A stretch of DNA of 64,000 bases from Ceratotherium simum simum (GCF_000283155.1 NW_004454193.1:14665986-14729985), one strand, 5' to 3'; counted from the first letter of the stretch, positions 1 through 12,239 are shown. The notes: a model not told the origin generated them from the letters alone. Translations and numbers: made by a program.

Positions 1-86
1 TTCCACGAGTAGTTGTAAATTGGCTGTGTCCACGGGAGGAGGTGAGTTCAGAGTCTGCCTACGCCGCCATCTTGACTCCTCCGGAG
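1..86 (-). mobile_element. LINE-1 5' end (element continues left, outside window)
   Basis: The reverse complement of this stretch matches the first ~85 bases of the full-length L1 at 21948: AAGATGGCGGC, then GCAGACTCTGAACTCAC, then a 'CC(A/G)TGGACACAGC'-like block. It is therefore the 5' terminus of a second L1 transcribed leftwards, with nearly all of the element beyond base 1. The 5' end being present suggests a full-length insertion, but that cannot be tested here. Confidence 0.85.
63..74 (-). promoter_or_regulatory. YY1-type site in L1 5' UTR
   Basis: The motif CAAGATGGCGGC on the minus strand lies a few bases inside the L1 5' end. In human L1 a YY1 site at this position helps set the transcription start. 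The sequence match is direct; function here is inferred by analogy. Confidence 0.6.
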
Positions 87-222
87 AGAGACATTTTTAA
101 AATTCTCTCTCATAGTAGTAGTATTTGAGAAAAATAAAATTTAAGATTAATGGAACAGCAGTTTATGGTTATATAACATTACAAGTGAAAGGGTAAAATG
201 CTGCCAATTGACTAAACGCAGA

Positions 223-423
223 TTTTTTTTTTTTTTTTTTTGCTGAGGAAGATTAGCCCTGAGCTAACGCCTGTGTCCATCTTCCTCTACTTTATGTGGG
301 ACGCCTGCCACAGCATGGCTTGATGAGCAGTGCATAGGTCCACACCCAGGATCCGAAGCTGCGAACCCCAGGCTGCTGGGGTGGAGCACGCAAACTCAAC
401 CACTACACCACCAGGCCGGCCCC
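223..423 (-). mobile_element. ERE SINE (equine tRNA-derived), minus orientation
   Basis: A poly-T run (223-241) is followed by the reverse complement of the ERE tail (GCTGAGGAAGATTAGCCCTG), body and tRNA-like head ending GGCCGGCCCC. The B-box region is recognisable as GGATCCGAAGCTGCGAACCC, with a small insertion relative to other copies. No convincing target-site duplication was seen, so the copy is probably moderately old. Confidence 0.93.
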
Positions 424-1984
424 TGTTTTGTTTTCTTAAAAAAATTGCTAAAATAATAACTACCAATTACTGAGTGCTTGATAATTTCTAAAAACAATTC
501 TAAGCACTTTTTGTACTTTTTTGTATATATGTATGATACATATATCATATATAAATATGATATATATCTTCAATATATTTCTGAAAATCACCCAGCTACT
601 CCACACCAGAGGAACGCCCAGAACTCAAAACCAGGTCTGTACGGCCTAGGCACCTGTTACCTATAGGTACTTGATTTGTCACCTATAGCAGGCATCTGGG
701 CTCTGCTCTTTGAGCCAGAGGATGCTTCTACATTTTCAGTTCAATCCCCAAATGTAGGTGTAAGATCTTCATCTGACCAATTATTTAGATTTTCACAGAT
801 CCCCTTTAGTGCAATGGATGTCTATGGTGTGTAATATTTTCAGGGAGAGGTTGAGTGAAGACTTATGGCCCGAGCTTGGTGTCGGCAGTGTGATAATTCC
901 ACTCACAAGAAGATTGGAGAATTCTGCTCAGCTCTGGCTCTTCATTTGTCTAATAGTGCTCCCAAAGAAATCTCCTACATGACCTACCACCCTAGCATGT
1001 ACAGCACTACTCCCGGGCCACTCCCTTGGCTCAGGTCCCTTAGTGTTCTACCACATATAATAATGTTGCAGTAAATGCCTCCAGTCATGACATCTTTGAA
1101 ACTAAAGCAATTCTGGCAGCAAGAAGACCTTAATGTTTTCACCAATTTGAGTGAATTTTAGTAGGAGGTCCACACAAGAAAAATATTTCTCCTAGAGTCC
1201 TTGAATAGCTCTGGGTGTTTTCAGGTTTCTGGGAAGATAGCCCTGATCAGTCACCACCAGTAAAGTGTGGTTCCAGCTACTAGGTTCCAAATATAGAAAA
1301 AAAAGTAATCCAGTGACAAGTTGCTCGCGTCATCCCCAGGTAAGTTACGCATGTAATTTCCATCTACTAATGCAGATGTCTCTCATAGTCAATGCAATGG
1401 GTACTTCATATGCACTTGATTCTGTCTATAATTTTGGGAGGAGGGAACAAACGAGCAAACAAATAACAAACGAAAAAAAAAGAAAAGTAGTAAAGTTCTA
1501 TTTCACCGTTCCTTAAATCAGGAGGCAGTGTTTGTGGCTTCTTCCATCCTTATCTGCACAAGAAAATGGTAACACATTCAAACAGAGTAATTGAGGGAAG
1601 TTTAATAAACGACTGTTTATGAAGGTGCCTGCAAGGTGAGGGAAACTAGAGTTGCTGAGGCACTCTGGGATGAGCAACAGTGATAAGCTCTTAACACTCT
1701 CAGCATACACCCAGGACCCTGGTTTCCAATCAGGCTCATGTCAATCAAAGATCTTTTCTAATGATTTTATGGATACAGACATATAATTTAGACACTTTTT
1801 CTTCCGTCCGTCCTGCCATGGATTCAGTAAAATTTATACATGAGTTGGCTGTTAAGATTCAAGAAATAGGTATGTTTGTTTCTGCGCATGTCGTCTCCCC
1901 CACTGTGGGATGGAGTTGGTATTTACTGAATCACAGCATCATCTTAGTTTCCAACTCTGGGGTTCAAGATTGACTTAGCTTTCC
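424..1984. other. Unique AT-rich sequence, no gene recognised
   Basis: No repeat family, splice-flanked exon or RNA gene was recognised. A TA-rich patch lies at about 519-565. The short ORFs here have no recognisable domains and look like chance. Confidence 0.5.
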
Positions 1985-2065
1985 ATCTTTATCTCCCACG
2001 GCGCCTAGCAGAATGTCTTGCATTTGCTCTTAATATTTGTTGATTTCTGAATTAATATGAAAACA
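1985..2065 (+). repeat. LINE-2 3' tail fragment
   Basis: 'CTTTATCTCCCACGGCGCCTAG', then an AATATTTGTTGA ending, matches the typical L2 3' end ('...CCCAGCGCCTAG...AATAAATATTTGTTGAATGA'). It is diverged and short. Confidence 0.55.
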
Positions 2066-2999
2066 CCTAGTCTTGGAAGCTATTCTGTGGTTTTCCAATG
2101 AATCTCACACTCAGAGTCACTCCTTCTAAATAGCTTCTGATTCTGCAACTCTCCTCCCCTGCATTTACCTTTGTGCGATAACGTCCGGGACAACTTTTGT
2201 TGTTTGGTTCATGCCATGGTTTGCAAGATGAGAGAATAAACTGTCCTTTTAGTTCTCACACACTCTCTTGAGATCTCCCTTAGTAGTTAGTGTATTTCTT
2301 TCAGCTGAAAATATAAACACAAAAATAAATTACCCTATTAGCTTGTAATTGCCATCTCCTAGGGTTGCCTTCAACGCCTAATGGGGAATTTTTTCCTCTA
2401 AGAGAGGTCTAAATTGGTCCTATTGTGCGATATGAACCACATGCTCTAGTAAATATCTGTGCCAATGATTAATAGAACAGCCAGTCAGTAACTTTAAGGT
2501 GAGTGGCATATTCATAGGCAAGTACCCTGCCTGGCTTGCCTGCAGTAACTTCCTCTTTGAGGGAATTTTTCAACTCAAGCCTTTAAAGGCAAATAAGGTC
2601 TCCAAAGATAGCCAAGCATCAGAAAATATCTCAAGAGAAAATTGTATTCTGTTAGGTGTAAAAGATTTTTGAAGTGGGTGCACTTTATTTATTCTTCTAA
2701 TCTTACTTCCTATTTGGTTTGACAGGCATAAATTCAAAGGTGTCCTTGTCTCTTACCATTTGTGAATGTGCCCAATTATGTGTACATTGGGTGTTTACCG
2801 AATGTGACATTTACCTGGTTTCTGGCTAATGCATACAAATAAATCTAAGTCAAATTTAATAGTTCTTTCACAGTGCCAAGTCTTGTGTTGATGTATAAGA
2901 CAAGGTAACGTGTTAAGCAGTTTAAGGCAGGTCAACACAATTGTATGGGAATTTGGACGAAGTCTGCCTTGTATCATTGAATATATAGGGATTTTTTTA
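2066..2999. other. Unique sequence, no feature seen
   Basis: AT-rich sequence without a recognisable repeat or coding signal. Confidence 0.45.
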
Positions 3000-3215
3000 G
3001 TCAAAAAGACATAGATTTAAATCTAGGCTCTGTTATTGACTAGTTGATGACTTTGGGCAATATAATTGCCTTTCCTTGCATTTGTTTCATGGTCTATAAT
3101 AGTGAGAGACAAAGTCTGGTGTAACGAATTGTTCTGAGGTCTAAATGAGATGGCATTTGTAGAGAACTTTGCAGAGCACTTGGCCTGTAGTAGACGACCA
3201 ATAAATGTTAGCCGG
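3000..3215 (+). repeat. MIR SINE
   Basis: It follows the MIR order: 'AAATCTAGGCTCTGTTATTGACTAG', 'GACTTTGGGCAA', a degenerate 'TTTCATGGTCTATAATAGTG', 'TCTAAATGAGAT', then 'GTAGACGACCAATAAATGTTAG' at the 3' end. The high divergence expected for this ancient mammalian SINE is evident. Confidence 0.7.
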
Positions 3216-4639
3216 ACTCCCTTTCTTTCATTTGATGCCCTCAGAAGACCTCCTGAAGGAAGGTGGACATTTGAGTTGAATTTTGACAATGGTGTCAGCA
3301 AAGTTTGCAGAGTAGGCATGCTTGATATTAACATTTTTCATTACTACTCTCATTTATTAAACGGGATATGTTTTATGTGTAAGAGCAGATAAGACTGCAG
3401 GTGCACAAGAATACTGCAATATAATAACTTAAATTTGACTTTTCCTTGCTCTCTCTCTCTCCCTCTCTCTTTCTGTTAACTGACAGAAGAGGAAGAAGAG
3501 AAGGAAGGTAGAGACCCACCTGATCATAGCTCTCTCTAAACCTTTGTATATGCATTTGGAGGTGAGTCATCACTCTAATTATCTTGGTGAGTAAGCATTA
3601 TGAACCATTGCATTTGTGAGACCTCAATAACCATTTTATTGCTTTATTAAAGACATAATAATTATCCTCTCTTTTCTCCTGCCTATCACCCAGTGCCCAG
3701 CTTCGTATCTGACCTCATAACCATCACTCTCTAAATGTTTGCTGAATGACTAAATTTGGGCTTGGATTTAATTCTTCTCTTCTTCAGTTCACTAAGTGCA
3801 AGCCAGTTATATTATTGTCATGAAAACTCTAAATGCTGTTAATTTCTGATATCCATGGTAAATAGGGTATTTGTATTCAGCTGGTGTTTGGTCTAACTTG
3901 CTATCTATCTCTTCAAATGAGGCTGTGTGGCCAAAGGCCCTTCACAACTGAACAGCATTAATTTCTTCTTTCCCCTAACAAAAGCACAACAAATATATAA
4001 ACTCTCCTTCCTTGGTGAAATGTTTATATGCAAGAGATACTGCCTGTGTGTCTTTCTAAACACATATTCCCCAGCCCATTAGCTGTATACTTAAATATTT
4101 CACAGATTCTATTTTTCTACTAATTGACCTTCTGACTAAAGTAATTTGTGATCAGTAATATAGTCACCAAAATTAATGTATCAATTTAATATGTTTAAAG
4201 AATCTAATCAAAGCAGTTATTTTCAGTGGAAAGCTATCAGATTCATTTTAGGAAGCTAGCAAAATGCTGATAATTAAAACCTGACAAAGATAAGAAACAC
4301 ACATGCAAAAACTATAGTACAAACTCATTCATGAAAACAAATATATTAATGTAAAGAAAATACTTAAAAACCCTTCTCGTTTGTACGTATGGGTACATCT
4401 GTATAATGATTGCACCCACATCAAGTGGAGTTTGTCCCCCAACCCCAGAATACTTTAGGATTTCTAAATATGTTCCTAGATATCCATCTAGTTATAAGTA
4501 TAATAAGACTAAAAAAGGCCCATGGCCATCTCAGTGAGGAATGTATTTGTCACATAGGTTCTTTTTTTCTTTTTTGAACAAAAGAGTAAATATCTTAACT
4601 CCTACTTAATAGTAAAACAATAGTGACACTTGGATCAAA
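3216..4639. other. Mostly unique sequence with a CT-rich tract
   Basis: A (CT)n-like microsatellite occupies about 3448-3473. The rest is AT-rich unique sequence with no gene recognised. Confidence 0.5.
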
Positions 4640-4800
4640 AAGAATAAAAAACAACATTTGTATCAATGTTATTGTTTAACACTTTTCTGGAAATTCTGAA
4701 TAATACAGTATAAAAAGGAACAAGTAAACCAAAGAGTAATTTAAAAAGACATAGGATTAGAATTTATAAAAGACTATGTGTTTTTTATATCTGTAAAATA
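4640..4800 (+). repeat. Possible old L1 ORF2 fragment
   Basis: 'TTCTGGAAATTCTGAATAAT', then 'AAAAAGGAACAAGTAAACC' and 'AAAAGACATAGGATTAGAA', resembles the part of mammalian L1 ORF2 just upstream of the reverse transcriptase FADD motif. It is short and strongly diverged; a chance A-rich resemblance is possible. Confidence 0.35.
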
Positions 4801-5519
4801 GCAAAAAATCAGTATAAACCCAATGCATTCAATGTTGGTATTCTCACCACCACAAGAGAGATTGAGGTCAACGGTAGGCCGATTCACCATGTACTAGAAT
4901 CTGAGGGGGCCAATTACTCACATCACTCTGTGTTCCTGATTCTGAGTCAACTGAAAAAGAGACACAAAGGTCAGATATATATCAAAATATAAGTACTGGC
5001 TTATACCTAAAGATGTGTGGAGATTTCTCATTTAATTACATTTTCTTTGCCAATCACAGTTAAAGCAACAGGACAGATACTGGCTTCTATCCACTGCTCT
5101 ATCCAACCTCATAGACTGACAGCATGGAAGAGGAGAGAATTCTTATCCTTGATCAGTGGGCTGGCAGATCCTGAGGGAGTGAAAAGACCAAAACCACTCA
5201 TGAACTTTCACCAAATAAGTTCCCATCATCTAGTGAGAAGAAGAGAAAGAGAGAGAATTGAGGAGGATAGAGAGTCTGAAAGTCTTATCCCATTACTTCT
5301 CCCTCTTAGGGGTTGTAACATGCAAAATGGAGTTGGAGTGATAGGGATCTGCCCTAAATCCCCCAATTTTCCAAAGAACTCTACTTTGTGTGTGGTCACT
5401 ATACAAGGAATGTTGGCAATATTGGAAAATTATCTCTACTGAGAGATAGTCGATCATGTCTTTACCCAAAAATGGTGTTGAGAAGTATGGGTTCTTGAGT
5501 CCAACAAACCCTGTGTAAT
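4801..5519. other. Unassigned sequence, possibly an old LTR
   Basis: No family was recognised. A 141-codon ORF at 5017-5442 has no domain, signal or low-divergence feature and contains a GA-rich low-complexity run; I treat it as chance. The adjacent LTR fragment suggests that part of this may be retroviral. Confidence 0.35.
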
Positions 5520-6098
5520 GGATTGAAATAGCCACAAATTATTTGACACATCTCTCATTAAGAGGTAGGGGTATATATCCCCTGTCCTTTATTCTGAACT
5601 AGACCTGTAACTACCTTTTGATCAACAGAATATGGCAGAAATGAGGTTGTGTGACATCTGAGGCTACATCATAAATCTCTTGGACTTTTCACTCTGGGAG
5701 AAGCCAGCCATCACATAAGAAGTCTGACTATTCTGAGATTACTATGCTGTGAGGAAGCCCAAACTAGCCATGTGGAAAGGCTACGTGAAGAGAGAGAGAG
5801 AGATGCCTGCACATCCCTGGATGGGATAGTCATCTTAGCCCAGACATCAGACATGTAAGTGAAGAGGCAATGTTGGATGTCAGACCCAGTAGAGATGTTA
5901 TGGTAAAGAAACGAAGAACCCAGCTGACAACCAGAACAAAGTCCCTAAACATATGGCCCTGATGGAATTATCCCGGACATCTCTACTTTTCAAGCCACCC
6001 CAGTCAAGGCCTCGTCTTTACAGAAAAGGGATAAGCTGTTTCTACTGCACCCTGCCTCAATTCCTAGCCCACAAAATTGTGAGCACAGTAAAATGATA
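5520..6098 (+). mobile_element. Truncated endogenous-retrovirus LTR (MaLR/ERVL type)
   Basis: Blocks typical of this LTR class occur in order: 'GAATATGGCAGAAATGAGGTTGTGTGACATC', 'TGAGGCTACATCATAAA', 'CACTCTGGGAGAAGCCAGCC', 'GCTGTGAGGAAGCCCAAACTAG', 'CATGTGGAAAGGCTACGTGAAG', and 'CCTAGCCCACAAAATTGTGA' at the 3' side. The terminal CA end is missing and a MIR follows immediately, so the 3' end is truncated. Confidence 0.6.
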
Positions 6099-6099
6099 G

Positions 6100-6270
6100 C
6101 ATGACTCAGGGCAATTATTTAAATTTCCTGATTTTTTATTTTCTCATCTGTAAAATGAGAACAAAATACTAGCTTCTTTCACATAACACTGTTGTATACA
6201 TTAAATGAGATAATACATGTGAAGTCTTAAACACAATACCTGATATGGAGCATGCAACAAATTTAACTAT
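6100..6270 (+). repeat. MIR SINE fragment
   Basis: 'ACTCAGGGCAATTATTTAA', 'TTTTCTCATCTGTAAAATGAGAACAA', 'ATTAAATGAGATAATACATGTGAAG' matches the MIR core and 3' half. Confidence 0.75.
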
Positions 6271-6583
6271 TATATTTCCATAAGCTATGCCTCTGAAGAA
6301 TCGAAGAGTGAGGAAAAGAAATAACACCATAACACCAGTAGAATTCGTAAGTGAAATTTATGCTGAAACCAGAAATTGTCTTGCTATGGAATTTCAAGGC
6401 AATTCCAGATTGAAGCACTCTGAAAAATATGCTTCACGGGACCATGGCAATGTTCCAGTTACACACTTAGCAGTTAGTGATCGCGTTATATTCCGGAATG
6501 GTTACATGCCTCCCCGAAAGGGATAGCATTGTCATTTCCTGGGGGAACTATGACTGTGGCTTATTCTGATGACAGAATGGCAA

Positions 6584-6648
6584 GATGGAGGGAAGGAAGG
6601 AAAAAAGAAAGGAAAGAATGGAGGGACGGGGGGAGGAAAAGAGGGAGT
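6584..6648 (+). repeat. Purine-rich low-complexity tract
   Basis: A GGAA/GAAA/GGGA-rich run on the + strand, almost without pyrimidines. The overlapping short ORF (Lys/Arg/Glu-rich) is a product of this composition. Confidence 0.75.
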
Positions 6649-6711
6649 CTACCAGCAAGAGAGTCATATTCAACTCAAAAATTTATTTGGTATGTGTACT
6701 TAGAGCTTTAA

Positions 6712-7125
6712 AAATGAAGGCTATTTGACTCAGTAATTCTCCTCTAGGAATTTATTCAAAAGAAATGTAGAAAATTTTCTGTATAAAAGGATATATATTA
6801 TAGTTAATCTATTAACAAACATCAGAAATCACTTGAAATATTCAATGTAAATAATTTATGGTTAACTTATTCTAAAGAATATTATGATTTCATTAACCAG
6901 TATATTTTTTAAGACTGAAGACACAAAGATAAAAAATTTTAAAACTTGGTATGCCTAATAACAAGCATAAGTATGTGAAGTTTATACATAACAATAATTG
7001 GAAAGGAATCAACGAAATAGTACTAGTGGTTTTCAAGGATTTGTGAAATTATTGGTAATTTGTTTCATCTTTTCTATATTTCTCAAATTTCTACCATAAA
7101 CATACACTTATCTTATTTATAAAAA
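6712..7125 (+). repeat. Old L1 (L1M-type) 3' end
   Basis: It starts with 'GACTCAGTAATTCTCCTCTAGGAATTTATTCAAAAG', the classic segment encoding the end of L1 ORF2. It then passes through 'TGGTTAACTTATTCTAAAGAATATTATG' to a 3' UTR-like 'TTGGTAATTTGTTTCATCTTTTCTATATTTCTC'. It is heavily diverged and 5' truncated. Confidence 0.65.
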
Positions 7126-8605
7126 CACATACAAAAACCAGACTCTCTCTGCTTTCAGTTAAATAATAACAACTTGTGGAGTCATAAAATAGCTTATCAT
7201 ATAGACATGATGAAACAAAATCCCTGGTGAAATTTCTATTTTTTCCTCTATAAATCTCTCCTCTCATATTTGAAAACCATTCTGACAGCTTCAATGAAGA
7301 TGTTAAAAAATGAAAAGATATAAAATAGACAAAAATAATAGAGAACTTTTCTCCCTTCTGCGTGAAGGTATGTCTTGGGAGAAATCCTCAGAGAATTTTA
7401 GTCTATTTCTGATTAATTTTCATTTTCACCTTCAGATAAATAACTGCATATTATTGTAAATCATATCATGGAATGAAAAGGTAAGACCCCATTGACAATA
7501 TTCATATATAATCCATTATTTATTTGCAAGGTATAGTAACATTTGTAAGTTGTTTATCCACTAAACTGTAATGGATCCTGTGCATTAGGCAAAATCAGAG
7601 CTTGAATTTATTTACTTGAATCAGATAGATGCCTACAACATTCTAGGGAATGGATAGACTTGCTTTCATTGATCTGTTTCCATGGTCCTTCCAGGTCAAG
7701 AATCCTCACTTCTCTGAATGCACCTCTCAGGATACATACATATATTTGTAGAGAATTTGCTTGTCTGCCTAGGATATTGACAGTCCTTACCTTACAGGAA
7801 CTAAATTTCAGTAGATACATGTTTGCTGCCAGATTTTAGCAACATAATTCTGAGTTAGTGTTTTTTTTTTTTTTTCATTAAGTTTACAAATCCTTGATAA
7901 TAGGAATGAAAAGGAGGCAGATAATCTTTAATGGGCAGGTCTTTTCTTTGTATATGTTGCACTAAAGATACAGAGCTTGGCTTTTTAATGGTATCTCTTT
8001 TTTAATTAGTTATTGCTTTTGAAGGTCTAATGGTTGCCCTGTGCTTTACAGGCTCAACTTACTTTTCTTCATCGCGATTTAAAGGATTCTGAGCAATCAG
8101 CTTAGCGCTCCATGCCCGTGTGAAATCATCCTTATTCTTGCACAACTAGGTACTCAGGAGCATGGACAGAGTCTGATTTGGAAAGTGCCTCATAAAAATC
8201 TAATCAGAGACTGGCGTGTGATTCTCACAGATGAACAGTATTAAGACACTCACCTGCATTCATGCCCAAAATGTAGTTGAAAACTCCACTATGGTGAGTC
8301 ACATGGAAAAAAATATATTTAGGCATTTGTTACAAATATGAAAGTGCTAATGCCAGCATCTCTTTATGAATAAAGACATTTTTCACAACATAAGCCAGCA
8401 ACAGTAAGAGAAGCAGGTCCTAACAGACTCCGCCCCACTCCTATCTTTCAAAGGGCATGAGGGATGTGACGCAAGACTGTTATACAGTCTTCCTGTTGCT
8501 CATGTGCACATCAAAGTCCCCTCTGGACACTTTCTTGCCTAATATCTCTAGCATCAAAGAAGGTACATTATCTCTAGGATACAAAAGGGCCAGGGCGTTG
8601 ACTCT
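7126..8605. other. Unique sequence, no gene recognised
   Basis: Includes a poly-T run at about 7861-7875. No repeat family or exon signal was recognised. Confidence 0.45.
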
Positions 8606-8850
8606 GAAACTATAGATTACTGTTTGGCTCAATGAGCCTGAAGCCAGAAAATCTGGTTGCGGTCCTTGTTCCTGAGTTACTATGTTTTGATTTTTGGCAA
8701 CAAACTACTTAACCCTTCTGAGCCTCAGTTTTATCACCTGTAAAATGGGGATGACACTTTCCAAGCACTCAGGATGTTTGTGGGTATAAAATGAGATCAC
8801 AGCTTAAAGCCACTTGGTGCACTGGGATCCACTAAATCATTGTGAGGAGA
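8606..8850 (+). repeat. MIR SINE
   Basis: 'CAACAAACTACTTAACCC', 'TTCTGAGCCTCAGTTTTATCACCTGTAAAATGGGGATGACAC', then 'TATAAAATGAGATCACAGC': a clear MIR core and 3' part. Confidence 0.85.
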
Positions 8851-10289
8851 TCTAATTGGGTTTGCCATTAGTCTATCTGCTCCCTGATACACTGTAGTTA
8901 CAGGGAATTAGAACAGATTTATAAAAAATGGAGAGCCTCTCGAATGGGCATTCAACAGGGACAGTTTGGTTTAGAGATCCACTTTTAATAGGGCAAAATT
9001 CAATGTTGGCAAAGCAAAGTGAAAACTGTTTGCTACACTGCCTTGGCTTTTCGATCCCACGCCCAGCCATCATCACTAGCTTATGAGCCCTAATTACTGT
9101 GGGTGGAGAGCAGAGTGGCTCCATTCTGCCATTGATTAGAATGAGATTCAATTATCAAATGAAGGTTTATAAAAGTGTGTGTTTCTAGCTAGCCGGCTTC
9201 TCACCACCCAGCAATCTGCCCTTGCTGAGAAACACTGCCCCTGGCAGCGTGCAAGACCACGGCAACTTCTTATGTGCATGGGGGCTGAACACAATTTCTA
9301 GCTGGCGTAGGAAAAGTCTGGAAGGAAAACACTGGAAGGAAATGAGTTTTCAGGTGGAAGACTGAGATTTCAGTGTGACAAGAGTACAATTTCTTGCCTT
9401 GAAAGAAGGAACAGAGCACCAATTCCTTCCGAGTTGCCGGTGACCCCTACCTCTGATGGAGGATAAGAAGTAATCGCCCTCCTCCGCCGTGGAACGGACC
9501 CTTCATTTTGAACCAGACTGGTGAGCTGATTAGTTCTGCTAAGTGACTCTGAAGAGACCCATTTGTTTAGCACTACACGTAATTTTAAAGGAAGGGATGT
9601 GTCAGCAGCAGGGAGGAGAGTCAAATGAGGTCACTAGTGAAACAGTGAGAGAAATTCGCATGTGCCTCTGCTCTGTTTGCTTTTCTTCCGTCTCCACTGA
9701 CCTGTGCGCCAGAAAACTGATGCAGCAACTAAATGGAACCTTCATTTTCTCGTTCCCTGAATAACCAGGCCACATCCCCAGCGCCCTCAGAAATGGATCT
9801 TCATTTCGCTATTGGTGGGGACATCGCATTTAACCTTTAATGTTAAGGCAGTTTTCACCTGCAGAGCCTCCATCGGTGTAAGCTGGTTATATCATAGAAA
9901 CCTTGTATGTTCAAAAATCCCAGCTCTGAATAGTTTTTGCTTTGTGGGCATGGTAGAATAACCACCATGCTTGCAGAAACTGAGGGATATCCTAGGCAGA
10001 TAATTTTGAAGTTCTGAACATGACAACCCAAGAAAGTGACTGAGAGCTGCCTTTTTTTCTATAGGTTAGTCTCAAATTTAAATTAGATTATGCCCTGAAA
10101 AGGTACAGGATGTTTTAAACCACGTCAATTGAATCTGATTTCACTTATAAACAATAATGTAGTAAATGTTACATTCTTAGCTTTGCTACTAACATTTTTT
10201 GTGTAAGAAAGAAAATCTTAAAAGAAACTGCAAATAGAGAACCTCATTGTTCCTTTCTCTGCAATTCCAGAATATCGAAAATTTGCCCA
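8851..10289. other. Non-repetitive stretch with more CpG than its surroundings
   Basis: No transposable element was recognised over more than 1.4 kb. It is locally richer in G+C and CpG (for example 9470-9500), with homeodomain-like TAATTA and GATTAGA words near 9090-9150. It may be regulatory; no coding exon can be supported. Short ORFs on both strands overlap one another and have no domains. Confidence 0.4.
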
Positions 10290-10455
10290 TACCATCGTCC
10301 TGATCATTATATTAGAAGTCTCTTGTTTACACTTTCTTCCCATCGATTTAGTGAGAACCTGTGGCTAAAGACTCTGCCTTATTCATCTTTGTTTTTGCAG
10401 GGTTCTAGTAGAAGTTTGGTAAATGGCAAGCACTCGAAAGTTGGAATTGAATAAA
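10290..10455 (+). repeat. LINE-2 3' end fragment
   Basis: 'GCCTTATTCATCTTTGTTTTTGC' followed by 'GGTAAATGGCAAGCACTCGAAAG...GAATTGAATAAATA' follows the order of the L2 3' UTR and its TGAATGAA tail. Confidence 0.5.
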
Positions 10456-10985
10456 TATACTATATTAACAGTGTATGAGTTTTCAAAATATGAGCAAATG
10501 AATTAAACAGAAAACTGAAGTCATCACTCATGTATTTTTCTTCATACGTTACAGCCTTATACTTTTTCCATACAAAATCCTCATCTTCTTATTCCCTGCC
10601 TATTTACTGCTTCTGATTATCGGCTTACAGAGCATTTCCTTGTGGAGGTTTCAATCTCACTGACTCCAGTATTTCCGAGCCACTTAAAAGAGTTTAAGAA
10701 GTGAAAGTTAGGGGGTGAGGAGTAGATTCTTTTGGTTGTTTTATTTTCCTCAGGGAACATTAAACAGAAGCGTATATAGGATTCACAATTTAGTTTTTTA
10801 TTTGTTTGCTTCTTTGTGGCATTGATCTGTTTCAACGTTTGCTGGGCTGTCCAGCTTTCATAAACAAATTGTCAAAGGTTTGAGAATGGAAATACCCCCA
10901 AGATGAGGGCTATCTATGGGATTTTTGTGTCTACTCCTTGTGGAGTCCACTTTATTTATGTGGAAGGCAAAACAGAGATATAGAT
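10456..10985. other. Unique sequence, no feature seen
   Basis: AT-rich sequence with no recognisable repeat or gene. Confidence 0.45.
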
Positions 10986-11140
10986 AAGAGGTTGGTGAAT
11001 AAAATGTTGTGAGTGAGAGTCAAATCCAGCGACTGTGACTTGACAAAGTTAACATAATCTCTCTGGACTTCACTTTCTTCATCTAAAAATATGGAGATAA
11101 TACCTTCTTTGGAAAGATTATGTAAAAATTAAATGTTACA
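10986..11140 (+). repeat. MIR SINE fragment
   Basis: 'GTCAAATCCAGCGACTGTGACTTGACAAAGTTAACATAATCTCTCTGG' then 'TCATCTAAAAATATGGAGATAATACC': a degenerate MIR core and 3' half. Confidence 0.65.
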
Positions 11141-11149
11141 GTGCCAATT

Positions 11150-11660
11150 TATTCATTCATTCATTCAGCAATGTCAGCATTTAGAATGTTCTAGACTTTT
11201 TGTGAGGATAAACAAGCCCAGAATCTGCTCCTGTGTAGCTTATGGTCTAGTTTGAAAAAACTAAAATCAATCAAATATTGTATAGTTACAACCCAAGACA
11301 TGTTCTGGAGAAAAGAACTGGATTCTATGAGAACATTGACTGTTCCCATAAAGACTTTCCAACGAGGCAGACCTGGATGACACGCCATAGCAGACCCCCT
11401 TGCCTTAAGCCAAGATGAGATGTTAATAATGTAGGGAAGCTTTCCAGATGAAGGAGTAGTGGGGAAAGTGTTTCAGGCAAGGAGAGCAGCAAGACCTAAG
11501 ACTCCAGAGTGGCAGCATGTGGGGGAGGTTGAGGAAATGAATGGGCAATATGGCAGGACGGTATTGATGGAGGGGTGGACTGCTGAGAGGTGAGATTGAA
11601 GAGCTAGGCAGGAGCCAGTCTTGTAAGCCCTGTAGACCACGTTAAATATTTTAGTCATTG
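11150..11660 (-). repeat. LINE-2 fragment
   Basis: The TTCATTCATTCATTCAGCAA start is the reverse of the L2 tail. It is followed by 'GAATCTGCTCCTGTGTAGCTTATGGTCTAGT' and further L2 blocks, including 'AGTGTTTCAGGCAAGGAGAGCAGCAAG' and 'GCAGGAGCCAGTCTTGTAAGCCCTGTAGACC'. Confidence 0.75.
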
Positions 11661-12239
11661 TATCAAGGTCTTGTAACAAATGCTAACTCCCTTTCAAATG
11701 TACTGGCATTATGTTTTCTAATTTTAAATAGAAACAGATATGTGTTTCTTGAATCATGTCCAATGTGATTGCTCAGACGAACTGGATGACCTACAGCCCA
11801 ACCTTTCCATTCTGAGCGCTGGCCTCTAGGATACTCTTGTTTTAGGTACTCAAGGTGGTGCACTCTAATTCTTTTAGAATCCCAGAATTGGAAGACATGT
11901 CCACCATCCTCTACCAGGTGTCCTTATGTCTGGTTGGAATGTGCTGGACACAAGAAGACCATCCTATCATACAGAGTTCCTGTGTTCAGAGCCTCTTCCT
12001 TTGCCATTCAGACCCTTCTTCACATTTCTCCATCTTGGGTAGAGAAGTCCTACAGGTACTCGAAACAAGCGGGACACATGGAAATCAAGAAAGTATAAAA
12101 AGGGATTAGGAGGATAAAAAAGAGAGAATAAAAATTGAAAGTAGGGCATCAAAATAATTGTTTTTCCAAACCCCCAAATCCAGTTAGCCACCAAATCTAA
12201 AGGATTCTATCATTATAATATATAGGTTTTAATGCCCCC
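11661..12239. other. Unique sequence, no feature seen
   Basis: No repeat or exon recognised. Overlapping short ORFs on both strands have no domains. Confidence 0.45.

Noticed and set aside
5017..5442. 141-codon ORF on + with a basic Arg/Glu-rich middle
   Set aside because: No recognisable domain; the charged stretch comes from a GA-rich run, and a minus-strand ORF overlaps it. Likely chance.
6287..6526. 79-codon ORF with basic N-terminus
   Set aside because: No family resemblance, no splice context; sits between a MIR and an old L1 end.
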